A DNA stretch of 64,000 bases from Symsagittifera roscoffensis (lineage: Eukaryota; Xenacoelomorpha; Acoela; Convolutidae): the NCBI RefSeq assembly GCF_963678635.1, contig NW_026971182.1, forward strand, positions 113,596-177,595, read 5' to 3'. Below the pieces are notes generated by a model. It saw only the letters and a program-made list of their open reading frames with translations. It was not told where the DNA came from and did no database searches. Below, piece by piece: positions 47,250-59,281 of the stretch. A program made the position numbers and the translations under genes. Position 1 is the first letter of the stretch. The number at the start of each line of letters is the position of its first letter.

Positions 47250-47985
47250 CGGGTGCTGTAATTTCGTTGAACATGATATAGAATTAGAATAGGCGGTACC
47301 GCACAGGGAGGAGGGGGGCATGGCCCCAAACAATTCCGTGGCATGTAGAAAGGAGATAGAAACTTTACTAGAGTATGATATGTTAGAACTATCCAAATCA
47401 CCGTGGGTGTGTGGAGTAGTAATGGCCGAGAAGAAAGGAGACCAACTCAGAGTTTGTTGTGACTTCTGAACTCCGTCACGATGAAGGATGCGTATCCCAT
47501 ACCTAGAATAGATGAGACTCTTTCAAAACTCGGGGATGCAAAAGTTTTCTACAACTCTGGATCTGGAGTCAGCTTTTTGGCCATTTAGGAAACAAGATAG
47601 GGACAAAACGTGGTTTGCTTGCGAGCTAGGTTTGGTCCAATGGAAAAGGATGCCCTTTGGCCTTTGTAACGCGATAGCCACATTTCAGCGACTGATGGCA
47701 CAGGCACTAACAAGTGTGACGAAGAAATATGGCAGTTACGTGATGTGTTATGTGGATGACGTGGTAATTGCAACACCTGCGCTGGAGGACCACATCGATC
47801 GACTGAACAACGTATTCGAATGCATGAAAAGGACAGGATTAAAGTGCAAGTCCTCAAATATCAGTTGATGAGCTATCTTGGATTCGCCAACTACTACAGA
47901 GAGTTCATCAAGGGCTATGCGGACGAAGTATATCCGATGCAGCAATTCATGAGGCATAAAGGCAAGAAATTCAAGTGGAAAAACG
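47250..47985 (+). pseudogene. pol: Reverse transcriptase region (fossil)
   Basis: Ty3/gypsy signatures are present: YPIPRIDE near 47,492, KRMPFGLCNAIATFQRLM near 47,645-47,698, the catalytic box CYVDDVVIATP with YVDD at 47,749-47,760, and the thumb/connection word FANYYREFIKGYADEVYPMQ near 47,884. Normally this enzyme copies element RNA into DNA in the particle. Region broken. Confidence 0.9.
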
Positions 47986-47989
47986 CGGC

Positions 47990-48470
47990 GGAAGAGTCAT
48001 TTCAAAGAATAAAAAAAGAATTGTATGAAGCACCTGGGCTAGGCATGCCTACAGAGAAGAGAATGTATCTACTGGACAATGACGCCTCGGTGGTCGCGAT
48101 CTCTGGCATACTCCATCAAGAACAGGAAAGGAACGGGAAGACTGTCTTGAGACCAATAGCTTACGGGAGCAAAGTCTTGAGCATCACTGAAATGAAATAC
48201 GGGGCACCCGAAGCGGAGATGTTCGCGGTTGTCACCTTTGTGGAAAAATACAGGGCATATCTGGGCAGCGAACCTTTCAAACTATGGGTCGACCTTATGG
48301 CACTCAGTCGGTTGAAGACGTACTCATTGGATCAAAGCTACATCGGGAGATGGATAGTGTGGTTGGATGGTTACAATATCATAATTGAACATAGAACAAG
48401 AGACAAACACCAAAATGCCGACAGCTTGAGTAAGAAAACGGAATTCTCCGAGAGGCAGGAGCAGAGTTAG
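47990..48470 (+). pseudogene. pol: RNase H region (fossil)
   Basis: Contains the gypsy-type RNase H words LLDNDASVVAISGILHQEQE (near 48,070), PIAYGSKVLSITEMKYG (near 48,150) and AEMFAVVTFVEKYRAYLG (near 48,213), ending DKHQNADSLSKK (near 48,405), the usual end of the domain. It would degrade the RNA strand of the hybrid. Confidence 0.88.
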
Positions 48471-48474
48471 GCTG

Positions 48475-49555
48475 ATAGGCCGGAGATAAAAGATGGTTTC
48501 TCAATTATGGACAAGGAGACGTATGACACCCTACTGCTCACGAGATGGTTCGACAAATCGGGCAAATCAATAGAAGACCACCCTGAATTACCAACTGAGC
48601 ATTGGGAAACGGTAATAAAGAAAAGAAAATCCGGAATACCGATGAGGATCATGCTCACAAGTCAAAGATAGTCGCAAAAACGCTGAAGGCGAAAGGTTAC
48701 GACCTCGACGAAGTGGAAACAGGGAAGGCAGCGGTAGGCCAGAACTGGATGGGAGTGCTTGAGAAACTAGCTGATGACAAACCAGTGGTCTCGAACAGAA
48801 AAATGATGAACTAGAAATTACCAAAAAGAAACGAAAAGAGGACTCACGTGAAGAGAACTCAATAAAAGACAGGGAACCAGATAACAAGGAATTGGTACGG
48901 ACATTAGTCGAGAAAATCCCGGAAGACATGCTTAGGCAAACGCTACAAAGAAAGAAAGTGTCGTTTAAAGAAGAAGTGGGAGGTCTCGGACTAGATCAAG
49001 AGTCCGGGGAGTGGCCGCCACCAGAGAGGGATGTTAAAGGGGAAAATTTGTCCGAGGAGTAAGAAGAATGGGACAAAGATTCAGTGGAAAGTGATGGCGA
49101 ACAAGATAGTCTTTGAATGATATTAGCTGAAGATAAAAGGAGGTATCATGTTAGGGAACTACAAACTGATCCCTCGTCAGGGACATACAACCTGGAGCAT
49201 CTTGACGTCAACTTAGGAGAAGAGCTAGAGATGCTAGTGGTATCAAGAAAACCTTTCAAGGAGTTAACAAGCAACTCAAACATCAGATTGAATCTGGAGT
49301 CGGAAGATGATCGGGAGGTCTTGAGAGGGATAATATGCGCCAAGCTTAAAGACAATATCCACAATCCGAAGAATGGAACGGACAAATGACGGCACTAAAG
49401 GAGCACGTAAAGGCGAGGTACAGGCTATCGGACCTGATACGAGCACAGAAAAACGACAAAATGGCAAGCAACCTCTCCAAATGGATACGAACGGAAGTGG
49501 AGGAAAAAGGAGACCTGGAGGAGAATAGCTACAAGATCTTGAGCCAGTTCTACAA
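48475..49555 (+). pseudogene. Spacer between RNase H and integrase (fossil)
   Basis: About 1.1 kb of charged coding-like sequence (Lys/Glu-rich) with no domain I can name. Such a long linker is not usual in Ty3/gypsy and may be specific to this lineage. Confidence 0.5.
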
Positions 49556-49559
49556 GGAA

Positions 49560-50540
49560 CGTAAGGACTTACTCTACCACACGGCTGATGGCGTGGTGGC
49601 GTGCGGGAGAGAAGACGAAGAGAAAATACTACACAAGCATAACCTCATCATATTACCACAGCTTTATCAAACGGAAGTATTGTTCAGATCGCACGATCAG
49701 ATGGGATATCAAAGAATAGACAAGAAGCAACATAAAAATATTACACCGATTTGGCTGGCCAGGAATGAGGAAGGCTTGTGAGAGATGGGTGAATGGATGT
49801 TTGTTGTGTTTGTAATTGAAAGACCCGAGAAAAATGAGGTTCCCCCTCAAAACCGTTGAAAGCTCAGAATTCAACAAGGTGGTGCAGATAGATCACCAAA
49901 TGATCTGCATGATAGATTCGGGGTACAACCAGGCACTGGTAATCATAGACCACTTCACCAAACTGGCGGAAGCAGTGCCATGTCAGACAGCCTCGGAAGA
50001 GGAAACTTGCGACCAATTGATAACGCACTGTAGATCTCTCGAGGTATATGACGGACTGGGACAAAAATTTGCCGCAAAGGGTGGGAAGTTACAAAAGCAC
50101 GCAACACTCAACAATGGTCCTTTCATGATGCTAACAGGCAGGGAGAGAGCGATGCCACTGACGTTCTTCTATCCAGAACTTGAAGGGCAGAAGACATCAC
50201 CTCAAATATACGTGAAGGAAGCAGTCAAGAGACAACAGGAGTTGAACGAACTATGTAGAAGGAATACAGCCCGAGCACAGATGAGACAGCGGAGGAAATA
50301 TGATGAGAAAACACTTCAGGCGAAGCCATATGCTGTGGGACAGTATGTCTGGGTGTTCCAAAATGCCATACCTCCAAAAGGGACGAAGAAGCTACTAAAG
50401 AAATAGAGAGGCTCGTTCATGATAACAGAAGTGCACCAGCAGGGTCGGTTCTATCGCTAGAGCACATGGCGTGTGGCGCACTATGAAAATCTGAAACCTC
50501 GCGTCCCGTCACTGAAAGACTGGTGTGTGTCGCAAAACAT
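49560..50540 (+). pseudogene. pol: Integrase region (fossil)
   Basis: The zinc-binding N-terminal domain is recognised at about 49,570-49,815 (SHDQMGYQRIDKKQHKN followed by CERWVNGCLLCL). The catalytic core start is seen in VVQIDHQM and ALVIIDHFTKLAEAVPC (about 49,880-49,985). The C-terminal part is recognised by FMMLTGRERAMPLTFF, VKRQQELNELCRRNTARAQ and YAVGQYVWVFQNAIPPKGTK, then FMITEVHQQGRFY and VAHYENLKPR, the chromatin-side end typical of gypsy integrases. The region is degenerate. Confidence 0.85.
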
Positions 50541-50599
50541 GGAAGGACTCAAGTATCAACTGGTGGAGCCGGCGTGCGAGGCAAATGAGAAGGGCACCA

Positions 50600-51230
50600 G
50601 GGAGAAAAATAAAATGATGGCAACGAAAGCATGAGTATGGACGACAATGAAAAGATAGAGGTGGGCTCGGATGAAGGATCTTTCGCAGAAGAGGACTGGA
50701 ACGAACCAGAGAAGGACGAGGTGCCAAAATGGACAGAACCAGACCAACCCATTACAACGGAAACAAGAAGGGGCGGGCGCAAGAAGGCAAGTATGAGGTA
50801 CAACAGGTATGGCGATGGTTTCTTAATTGCTAAAATACACTCAGAAGAGTTGGTGAACATGGGTGACCTAGTGGCAGCTGAGGAGTGGCAGCTCATCAAC
50901 AATAGCGAGCACTCGTGGCAGGAGGACCAAACCTTACCGAAAAAAGAAGTGGACCTAGAACAAAGCAAGATAGAAAGAAAAGAGGATACAAACCTGAGGC
51001 AACTAGAGTGGATGCAAAGCATCCAACAAGTCGACATTTCAGCAGGAAAACATGTGAAAGGAGGAAACTCGTTGTTTGGTTGGACGGCGACACCCGACCA
51101 ATAGACATACCACCTGACAACTTGAGCACAGCACCATCGACGGGGACTTCGATAAATATTTTTGTCTTGGGAGTGGGGGTAGGACTTACCCACACCAAAG
51201 ATTTAGGTTAGTGAGAGAGGTTAACGGAGT
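50600..51230 (+). pseudogene. Acidic post-integrase tail (fossil)
   Basis: Coding-like DNA with acidic clusters (MSMDDNEKIEVGSDEGSFAE, EEDWNEPEKDEVPKWTEPDQ) and a basic word RYNRYGDGFLI, near 50,631-50,830. It lies where other elements have the end of pol or the start of a third gene. No family recognised. Confidence 0.55.
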
Positions 51231-51419
51231 GGATCTGGATCAAGAAGAAGTTGAGCCTAGCATTGAAGAAATTTCAAGACCAAGTTCGGGATACCAAATG
51301 AGTATTCAGAAAACATCCTGATCACGGAGAGTGACTTTCTCTTGTCAGATAACAAGAGGGCAACGCGAGAGGAAGAATGCCTTCCATGACGCGGCTTGGG
51401 TGGAATACTTCACGCAGCC

Positions 51420-51910
51420 TAGAATACCCGAGGTCACGGTCCACATGATCATTGGGGACAGTCCTGTCAGGGTCCTGACGAGGGTCCAGGCGCACTGGCA
51501 GGTGTGACTCATGAGTTTCTCGGATGCAGCAATGCCCCAGATGTTGGCGTCGCTTGAGATGCTGGAGATGGGAAAGACCTACACAGTCACCCTAATGATG
51601 GGAGCAAACGATGTTTCTAGAGGCGAATCGCGGAAGATGATGAGGCTGCAGGACAGGGTGAACTGCATTCTTGAGGAGCTAAGGATCTACTTAGACCCTT
51701 CGGTGCTTACGATTCGCACAATTTGCACAATATGATGCCAGAACGGAACGCAATGAATATGAATGTGAGGGTGCGCCACATCAATGAGATAATCAGGCAA
51801 GTACAGAACAGAAGCCTCCTGCCCGTGAAGCTGCTCAATGTCGCGAGAATGATGGAGGATTTCCTTTCGCAGAACTCATCCTCGGACGACATCCACTTCG
51901 ATAAGCCCCA
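51420..51910 (+). pseudogene. SGNH/GDSL-hydrolase-like domain in the retroelement (fossil)
   Basis: Three signature blocks of the SGNH hydrolase fold occur in the right order and spacing: block I HMIIGDSPVRVL (GDS at 51,454-51,462), block III TLMMGANDVSRGE (GAND at 51,601-51,612) and block V DDIHFDKP (51,885-51,908), the D-x-x-H catalytic pair. Between them lie hydrophobic strands and helices expected of the fold (VNCILEELRIYLDPSVL). Known SGNH enzymes hydrolyse esters, and SGNH-type esterase domains are known in ORF1 of some CR1/L2 LINEs. Its presence in a gypsy-type element after integrase is unusual. Substrate unknown; activity not implied. Confidence 0.8.
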
Positions 51911-51914
51911 GGAT

Positions 51915-52310
51915 CTGTGGAGACTGCCCAGTTCACCTTTGGTCCATCCCCGACGCCTTCCTTCTTCTCAGTTAGGCCAGTGGCTGACCGATTGGGAGGA
52001 AGAAATGATTCTAGAGGAAGTTCGAGGAGCAGCAGAAGCAGGCAGCTGGGTTCGAGACCCATGGAGAGGGATGAGGTGGAGTCTTTCAAACCAGAAAGCT
52101 CAGTGGTGTCGTCAGTGATGGTGGTGGAAAAGAAGAAGAACGTCAAAGCATCGGAAGGAGGGGAATCAAGCAAAGCCAGGTACTTGGAGCGAGTGAACGA
52201 TCTAGACCTCGAGGATCTGGCCTGCAGGCGGGAGTTAATGGAGGTCTTGGGACTCAAGAGTCTGTCGCACGAAGACCAGAGCGCTCACTACTGCATGGAC
52301 TGAAGGCGCA
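51915..52310 (+). pseudogene. Ser/Arg-rich linker after the SGNH-like domain (fossil)
   Basis: Low-complexity coding-like sequence: a Phe/Pro-rich start (AQFTFGPSPTPSFF), then SRGSSRSSRSRQLGSR near 52,000-52,050, then a charged helix-like end (ERVNDLDLEDLACRRELMEV, near 52,187-52,246). Probably a flexible hinge between two folded parts. Confidence 0.55.
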
Positions 52311-52319
52311 TGAAGCGCA

Positions 52320-53270
52320 CTTTTCTCGAGACAATAGGAAGCGGCGGACTTAACTGGGGTTCCTAAGAAATCGATCATCGGACCAGTCAACTACCGGCTT
52401 CTCAAGGAGTTGGGAAGCCCAGGCCTCATCGTGGAACCAGGGAAGCATCGCAAGATTATTGTCAGGATTAGGGTGGCGATTCCCCCGCAGTTAAGAGCCG
52501 TGGAAAAACTTCTTTAGCCGAAAAGCGTGGGACTCCCCGATACTGCCTACATGTACCCGAAATTGCCAGAAGATCAAAAACACGGGAAATGCTATGGGAC
52601 CTCACAGCTGGCCTCGACTCTGGCAATTTATGATCGCCAGACCCTGGAGCAGCGAGGGCGATCATTGTGGCGGAGTCGGACTTCGATGGAATGTCTCCGA
52701 AGTTATTTTGGCCAGAGACATTGGTGTACCTGCTACCAGGAACGGAACTAAACCAGATGCTGACTCTGATCTGATCGTGGCAATGAAGTCAGAGACGCCG
52801 TGTGAGCCTGAGTTGATGTTGTTTGCGGGGATGAACGATCATCTTCACGCTGCAGGATTACTTGAACCCTTGAGAAACGGAGAGCCGACTCCAAAGAAAA
52901 TCTGGGCGGCGATTCAGACATTTCGCTGCAATGAATGAGGTGTAGGATTTGGTGCCTTTTCGATTGGGGTCAAAAACAAAGGTGGTAATCACTTCTTCAC
53001 CAGGCTATGCAGGTATTCCACCAGCTCTTCAATTCATATACGCGATGTTGATCTTGATAGCGGAAGGCAGCGAGCTGCGGATGCTAATGGCAGCTCCTAA
53101 TCGGGAGCTTGAGCCAGTGAACTTGAGGCTTCTGAAATCAGAAGTGGCGCCAGCATGGGCAGACGTGTCTTATGCCCTGATGGGCTTCTATGAGCTCGCA
53201 GACATCTTGATCCTGTTGATGAGGTGCTTTGTCTTGAGATATCTAATCTGGTTTGGCAACTGAAGCTGAA
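52320..53270 (+). pseudogene. Unrecognised domain, possibly a second SGNH-like fold (fossil)
   Basis: Words include FAGMNDHLHAAGL (near 52,822-52,860), which resembles the G-x-N-D block III of SGNH enzymes, and VVITSSPGYAGIPPALQFIY (near 52,981-53,040), followed by MLMAAPNRELEPVNLRLLK and WADVSYALMGFYELADILIL (to about 53,215). The alternation of strand-like and helix-like segments suggests an alpha/beta fold. The assignment as a second SGNH-like domain is a guess. Confidence 0.4.
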
Positions 53271-53299
53271 TCCTTAAGTGGGGGATGACCAACCCGTGG

Positions 53300-55050
53300 T
53301 GAGCCACTTGACAGCCAGTTTGTGGATGTGGAGCGTGAAACTCACAATAACGGGTTCCACTAGCAACGCGAGAGGACCTATCAACGATCGGAAGAACTTG
53401 GCGTGAGCAGAGAAGCTGTTGGAGTCGAAGGTGTATCGCCTGACTCAAGAAAGAGGAAGATGGCTGTTCCTGACACCAAGGCTGGAAAATATGACGGAAA
53501 AAAACGAGGGAAAGCGGGAATCCCCTGATTAAGCAAATATGGGAGCTCCTGGAGGATCAATTTGACATCTCAGAGAAGAGGGAAATGACCAAATCACCAT
53601 TGGCGGCTTCTGGAGAGAGGTGGCTTATGCAAAGAGTGAATTAAAGACCAGAAAAAAATAGGAAATCTTGAGATTCTTGAGTTCATGCTAGGAGAAGAAG
53701 TACATGGACAAAACTAGGAGAAAAAGTACATACTTTTTTTGAGCTTCTTGTGCAGGATCTCGTCAGCATCTCAATTAACCTGCTGCTGGTCTTATATCTG
53801 ATGTATGCCAGGTACCTGTTCAACATGGGTTCCGCGTCAATGCTCAGCAGAGGCGTGAAAACCCTCTGAATCGATGGCTATTTGACACTAATACCCTTGA
53901 CGCATGGGAACCTGGCGGCGTTCCATCGACTGATGAAATATGTGGACCCCCTATCAGTGAGAAAAGCCCACCCGAGTCTTGAGACTTATTCCTACAAGTG
54001 TGCTGCTGGGCTAAAAACTCTACTCGTGAAGTATCTCCTGATGCAGAATTGACACTTGATGGGAGAGGAGAAGAACCCAAAGACTAGAGAAGAGATGAGA
54101 GAGCTGAATATAGGCGTGCCTCTCCTGACCGATCTGCGCGTGGCAATGCAGTCTGATCCCCTAGGAAAAATCAGAGGGCTGGGGAAGGTAGTGACTTGCA
54201 CATTCGGACCCGCCGTGACATATGCCTTTCCGGATCCGCGCGTGACCGCATACCGGCATTCAGTCGTTTACATGAGCTCGATCGGCATCTTGGATGGGAC
54301 GGCGCTGAGTTGTTGTAAACAAGAAAATTTGAGAGCACAGATGAGTGAAACGGTGCTATTTGGAAAAGTGAAGAATCCACAGCTGATAGTGCTCGACTTC
54401 AGAGGTCAGCTGTATTGCAGAATGGGGGGAAACGAAAGAGTCCTATCGAGGCCTACCCGAAATTCTGGAATCTGAATCCTCTGCCGAAGAACACTAGAGA
54501 AGTTTTGAGAATTCCGGCGCGAAAATACAGTTTTGATTTTGTGAAGAGAAAACTTGAGAATATTCTTGAGTGGGACGTGCTGCTTGTCACCATACCGGAG
54601 TTCACGACGGTTAGGCGAATGACCTTGGGGATGAATAGCCCGATGATGGTCCCATTGATACACGCTAGAGAAGCTGTGGAGCAGCAGCAAAAGGCATTCA
54701 ATCAAGGCTGGGAGCCTCTGTTCAGCGGATATACGGCGGCAGTGTACTTCCACATGTGTGATGGTAAGATAATTTCATGGACCACTCAAGCCGAGAAGAT
54801 GCGGTGTTCAATGCCTCACAAGTATGAAGTCCAAGAAGTAATTAAAGTGCTTGTGAAGGTTGGATTTGAAAAAAAGGAGCCAATGTACGATAGCCGGAGA
54901 ATGATCGTGGAAGATGGTCATAAAGCTCTGAAGGACGAAATTAAGTTCAAAACAAGGAGACACCTTGCACCTTATGGACTAGAGGAGATGGAGTTGCAGC
55001 ACGAGGGACGAAAGCTGAAAGCAGCGGGAGCCCTTTACGTATCCTAAACG
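53300..55050 (+). pseudogene. Unrecognised 3' coding cargo, first part (fossil)
   Basis: Coding-like sequence richer in G+C than the flanks, with words such as INLLLVLYLMYARYLFNMGS (near 53,775-53,835, a hydrophobic helix), RVAMQSDPLGKIRGLGKVVT (near 54,139-54,198), VTYAFPDPRVTAYRHSVVYM and EAYPKFWNLNPLPKNTREVL (near 54,450-54,510). No envelope features (signal peptide, furin site, fusion peptide) are evident. Family unknown. Confidence 0.5.
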
Positions 55051-56350
55051 GATTATAAAGCGATAGATCCGGCGACGCCTTCACCCTGTCCGTCGGCACT
55101 CCTGGAGACAAGAGGAGCCTTCCGGTGGAGAGCAGATTCAAAGACACACTGGAGAGGGATCTACCTGAATTGGGAGATGGAGAACGGATAGATGACACCC
55201 TCAGCGAGGCTGGAGAAGAGATGGAGTTAAGGGCTACGCCCAAAGAAGAGGTGGTGCCCGGGAATTTTAGTCCCGGTACACCGCGTGAGTTGCTGCAAGA
55301 CTTGAGCGGTGATGATTGGGCGGACACGGCCACACCACCCTTGGAATCCCCCCGGAAGAATCTAGAGTTGCCACTGGCGAGCGAGTCCTCGAATATGTGC
55401 ATGGTACTCTTGAGTGATGAAGCAAGGGAAAAAACTACCTTGAAGGAAATAAGTGGATGTTCTTGAACACTCTGGATCAAAAAGAGTGGCAGGATTTATT
55501 GAGCGAGTTTAATCAAAAAGTGAAACGGAAAGTTAAAGTGGATGAATTCAAAGAGGAGTTGTGGGACACTGTAGTAGGATTTGGAAAAGCTGGCTTGATG
55601 GCCACTGGACTAGACGAGAAGGCGAGAGCGCAGTTGCTCGGCAAGATGATTCGCTTGCGGGAAACGAAGCCGAGCACCGAGTCTAAATCATTTAAAGACA
55701 TTCTATTCTGGGTGAAAAAATTCAGAATTAAAAAGTTCAGACTAAAGTTGATGATAAAAGTCAACCTATTATTATAATTAAAGATATTATGATTCCTAAC
55801 ACTAGAGAAGGGGGAGGCAAGAGATTGATGAAGAAGACCTCGACAAAGAAGCGGATTTAGTAATGATCATGACTACGCCCCCGAGTAAAGGAGCGAGGTC
55901 GAGGAAAAGGAAGCGGAGGTAGAAGAAGCGAGATTTCAGAGAAGAATTTGAAGGAGACGGTTCTACAGGGCGAGATGAACCGTCTCCTTCCTAGCGAGAT
56001 GGTCCTACAGGGCGAGATGAACCTAGCGAGATGGTTCTACAGGGGCAACTCGGTGACCCGAAAGTTGGCTCAGGTATTGATCGAGATAGAGACCGCAACA
56101 ATTCCGGAAACAGAAGAAGACTTCAAACCCCAAAAGGTGAATGCGAAGAGAGGCTACAACAGTGGATAAATGAGGGCACAAAAAAGGACGTCGGCACAGA
56201 ATGGATCTCAAAGCGGTACCAGGGCATTGGAAAACAATTACCAAGTGACCCCCTCGAAAGAGAATCGACGAGAAATACTGCTCGCCCCTGGTGGATAGCC
56301 CTGGATACTAAGATACAAAGAACAAGAAAGCTGCCTGAAAAAACTTGATC
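55050..56350 (+). pseudogene. Unrecognised 3' coding cargo, middle part (fossil)
   Basis: An acidic Ser/Pro-rich stretch (ERDLPELGDGERIDDTLSEA near 55,153-55,212; GEEMELRATPKEEVVPGN) is followed by a helical, basic stretch (LNTLDQKEWQDLLSEFNQKV near 55,460; LFWVKKFRIKKFRLKLMIKV near 55,706). At about 55,955-56,045 a short local repeat occurs (GGTTCTACAGGGCGAGATGA and variants three times). Confidence 0.5.
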
Positions 56351-58956
56351 GCGGGGTGTCCAGAAAACGTCGGTATTGGGCTACCCAACAGAGGGTGGAA
56401 GTGAATAAACTAGAGATGAGGAGCCAGCTGGTACGAAATTGGGAGAAATTGCTGTTGGACTATTTTGAAGACGAAATGTCAGCACCCTCATCGGCACAAC
56501 CTTTGTTGGCGAATCCTTTTGTAAGGACGGCAGGGCAGTTGATGTTTAGGTGGAGCTTGCCAGGATTGGCGCTAGAAGCACTGACTTCATATGATAAACT
56601 AAAAATGGGCGACAAAAGGTCTGCACTTGTATCGAATGCTGACGCATGATTCTGCTCAAGACAATTCAGGGTTGATCCTTGCAAGGAGAAAAGATGACAC
56701 CTGTTTCTTGAGATGGATCATGTCGGTGATACCTGATGCTACCATCCAGGCAGGCTATCAAAGCGCGGCGTTAGGCAAAGATTTGGAGAAGAGAGTCTCG
56801 AGCGTGTATCAGAGTGCAGGGATTGAGAAGGAAGACGGTTCGAGACAGTCCCTGGAGAACCATGCAAAACTTGACTAGATCCGACGGTTCTCCAACAAGA
56901 AATTTGATGAGAGTCATAACGTGCATCGTGGCCTGGTTTTAGCAGAAGACTACTCAAGACCCACGAAGCGAGGGGAGTATCAATGTTTGTCCGGCGTAAT
57001 ATGGATATCATAAATTCGTTTCTTGGATTTGGAGGCAGGAGCTGCCTACTTGAATTTTGAAGTTACGGAGCAGCTGAAGTTCTGGACGAAGAAGACAAGC
57101 GAGATTGGCCCGAATGAGAGGGGAAAAGACGAGCCTGCGTTTGTTGCTTGAGAAGGTGCCCGAAATCATCAGTGTGCCGGTTTATGAGAGGAAGTTGGAG
57201 TTGAGGCTGGGAAGCGACGACGACACATTGTCTACGAACTTGGGAACCATTTGGAGGTTGCTGAGACCCTTTTGGTGTACACATACTCAGACAAGTTTGA
57301 ACGAAGTCACGGAGCGAGTGAGACTGTCACCGGGGAAGGATGAGGATCTGGGAAACCTGAACTTGATACACAAGTTGATCCTGCCTCATCGAGAAAAATC
57401 TGAAGAAGTCATGAGCAAGCCGAACGAGTCATCTAAAAAGATAGAGCCAGGCAGTTGTCTTGATCTAGCGAGTGGAGGTCGAGAGCATTCATGTGACAAA
57501 CGGTCTTCTGTTTGTGTCAGGATATAGTCCTTTCGAAGGAAGGTTCTGGCCACTTGGCTTGGTGATATTACTGAGAAGGAGAAAAGTGAGGTGCAATAAT
57601 GGTTGATTGTTACGCGAGCACCACGGTGAATTTAGCGACGGTGTTGGGATTTTTCTCGAGAATGTGTAGTCTGGAGTCACTGAAGATGCTAGAATCAGAA
57701 CATCCTGTGCTGCTAGCGTTGAGTGTGGATCCAGAATCATCCAGAAGCATATCAGGGGATGGAAGGTCGGTCTTGAGGCAGAGATGGGGTTTCCCGAGAG
57801 CGAGGCCTACACTCTGCCGATGAAAGCGAAGTCTCTGGTGGGATCAGTCATGGCGAACTTGTGGGGAAGTCATTCTCCGCTGCTCATGGCGATGGTGGAA
57901 GCATCTAGTCAGAGAGTGCTGATTGATAAGGCTTTCTCGGTGCCCAAGTGCATGCGCTTGGCGCGAATATCACATCACTCGCATCGGTTGTTACGGAAGA
58001 TGCTGGGAGTGGTGCCAGGGGATCGAAGGGAGGACTTGAGTGAGATCTGGGGAGAGGAATTCTTGAGTTTGGAAACGGATGACACCAGTGACTTCGAGGG
58101 GAAAAGCGCAAACGGCAAGGCGACAACCTTTGCTCGAGTTTGAACCTTTGCTCGAGGCTTCTGGAGAACGTAACCTCCGAAGCATCAACTTGACGCACGG
58201 AGAATACCCATGTCATTGTCTGGCACAGACGCTGTGGTATCCAGAGCAGTCAAACATATGCTTGATACGGAATGTCGAGGAAATTCGGTCTATTGAACTA
58301 CCTGACCATCAACAGAAAGTCACTCTCTTCGTGGTGAGCTCGATGATGGCACTACGATGGATTGAGGAGAAAATAACGAAATATCGAGAATCAAAGGCAC
58401 CAACAGTGGAGACGATACACGCCGTTGACTATATCAGAAGGCTTGAGTTGTTTGAGACGGCGTGCAAAGTTTTCGCTGTACCCATGGAAGTGAGGCACGT
58501 GTGGAGTCGCATACGATTCTTTTCATGTTTTCGGACGACACTGACCTCTTGGCTATAATTTTCGACGAAGAATCCTATGGAGAAACACCAGAAAGAGTAC
58601 CGTCAGATAGGGCCGGAAACCTTCAAGAGACCTCTAGTCACCCACCGTACTGGGAAAACCACGGGCTGGAAAAGGGTTAAGAGGGTGTCTAGAGATAATA
58701 CCAAGGCGAGGGAATCGTGAGCTTAAGCTTGCATAACACTTTTTGCTTGAACAGAGAGTCCAAAAGGAAGAGCTTACCAAGTCAAACGAGAAGATTGCAA
58801 GAGCAAAGGGAATGGACGCGATCCTATAAACAGCTGAAGGCATGGGAGGAAATCGTGATCAGTTCCGATGATGAGGAAGAATTAACGAGGCAGATCACTT
58901 TGTCGAGTGCGTCTAGACCCAGTCCTTTGAAGACGGGGGGCGGGATTGGTTCTTAA
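56350..58956 (+). pseudogene. Unrecognised 3' coding cargo, last part (fossil)
   Basis: Coding-like sequence with words such as YRMLTHDSAQDNSGLILARR (near 56,630-56,690), KDDTCFLRWIMSVIPDATI, SAALGKDLEKRVSSVYQSAG, a His-rich ARISHHSHRLLRKMLGVVPG (near 57,964-58,023), LFVVSSMMALRWIEEKITKY (near 58,326-58,385), and a last acidic piece (EIVISSDDEEELTRQITLSS near 58,850). I recognise no domain. Two closely similar words (FARV and the following EFEPLLEASGERN) mark a transition near 58,140. Confidence 0.5.
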
Positions 58957-59281
58957 GTGTTGAGTGTGGAAAGTAATGTGGTCTTGAGTGTGAACTCAGA
59001 TAAAATTTGAGCGTACGAAAAAGAAATTTTAACATACAAATTATTGTTATTTTATACTATATCCATTTATATAAATCAAAACGCTGCATGACAATTTTCT
59101 GACTGGATTGAACAAAAGAACTTTTAAAGGATCCAGGGTGCAGGTTAAAGGATCCAGGTTAAATCTGCTGCAAACTTCTGTAAATTACCACTGGCACTGT
59201 ATCTTGGCACTCAAGATTCTGGGAGCTCACTGACATGACGACGACGCCAAATGAAGACATCGATCTTAAAACCGGGGAATA
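58957..59281 (+). other. 3' untranslated region and polypurine-tract area of the giant element
   Basis: AT-rich DNA after the coding-like cargo, with GGATCCAGG twice (near 59,130 and 59,151). Directly before the 3' LTR lies TTAAAACCGGGGAATA, which may include a decayed polypurine tract. Confidence 0.5.

Noticed and set aside
44038-51200. Many minus-strand frames over the giant element
   Set aside because: They are antisense to recognised gag, protease, RT and integrase domains and show no families of their own.
53760-53840. Hydrophobic stretch as an envelope transmembrane segment
   Set aside because: A single short hydrophobic helix without signal peptide, cleavage site or glycosylation-rich ectodomain is not enough to call an envelope.
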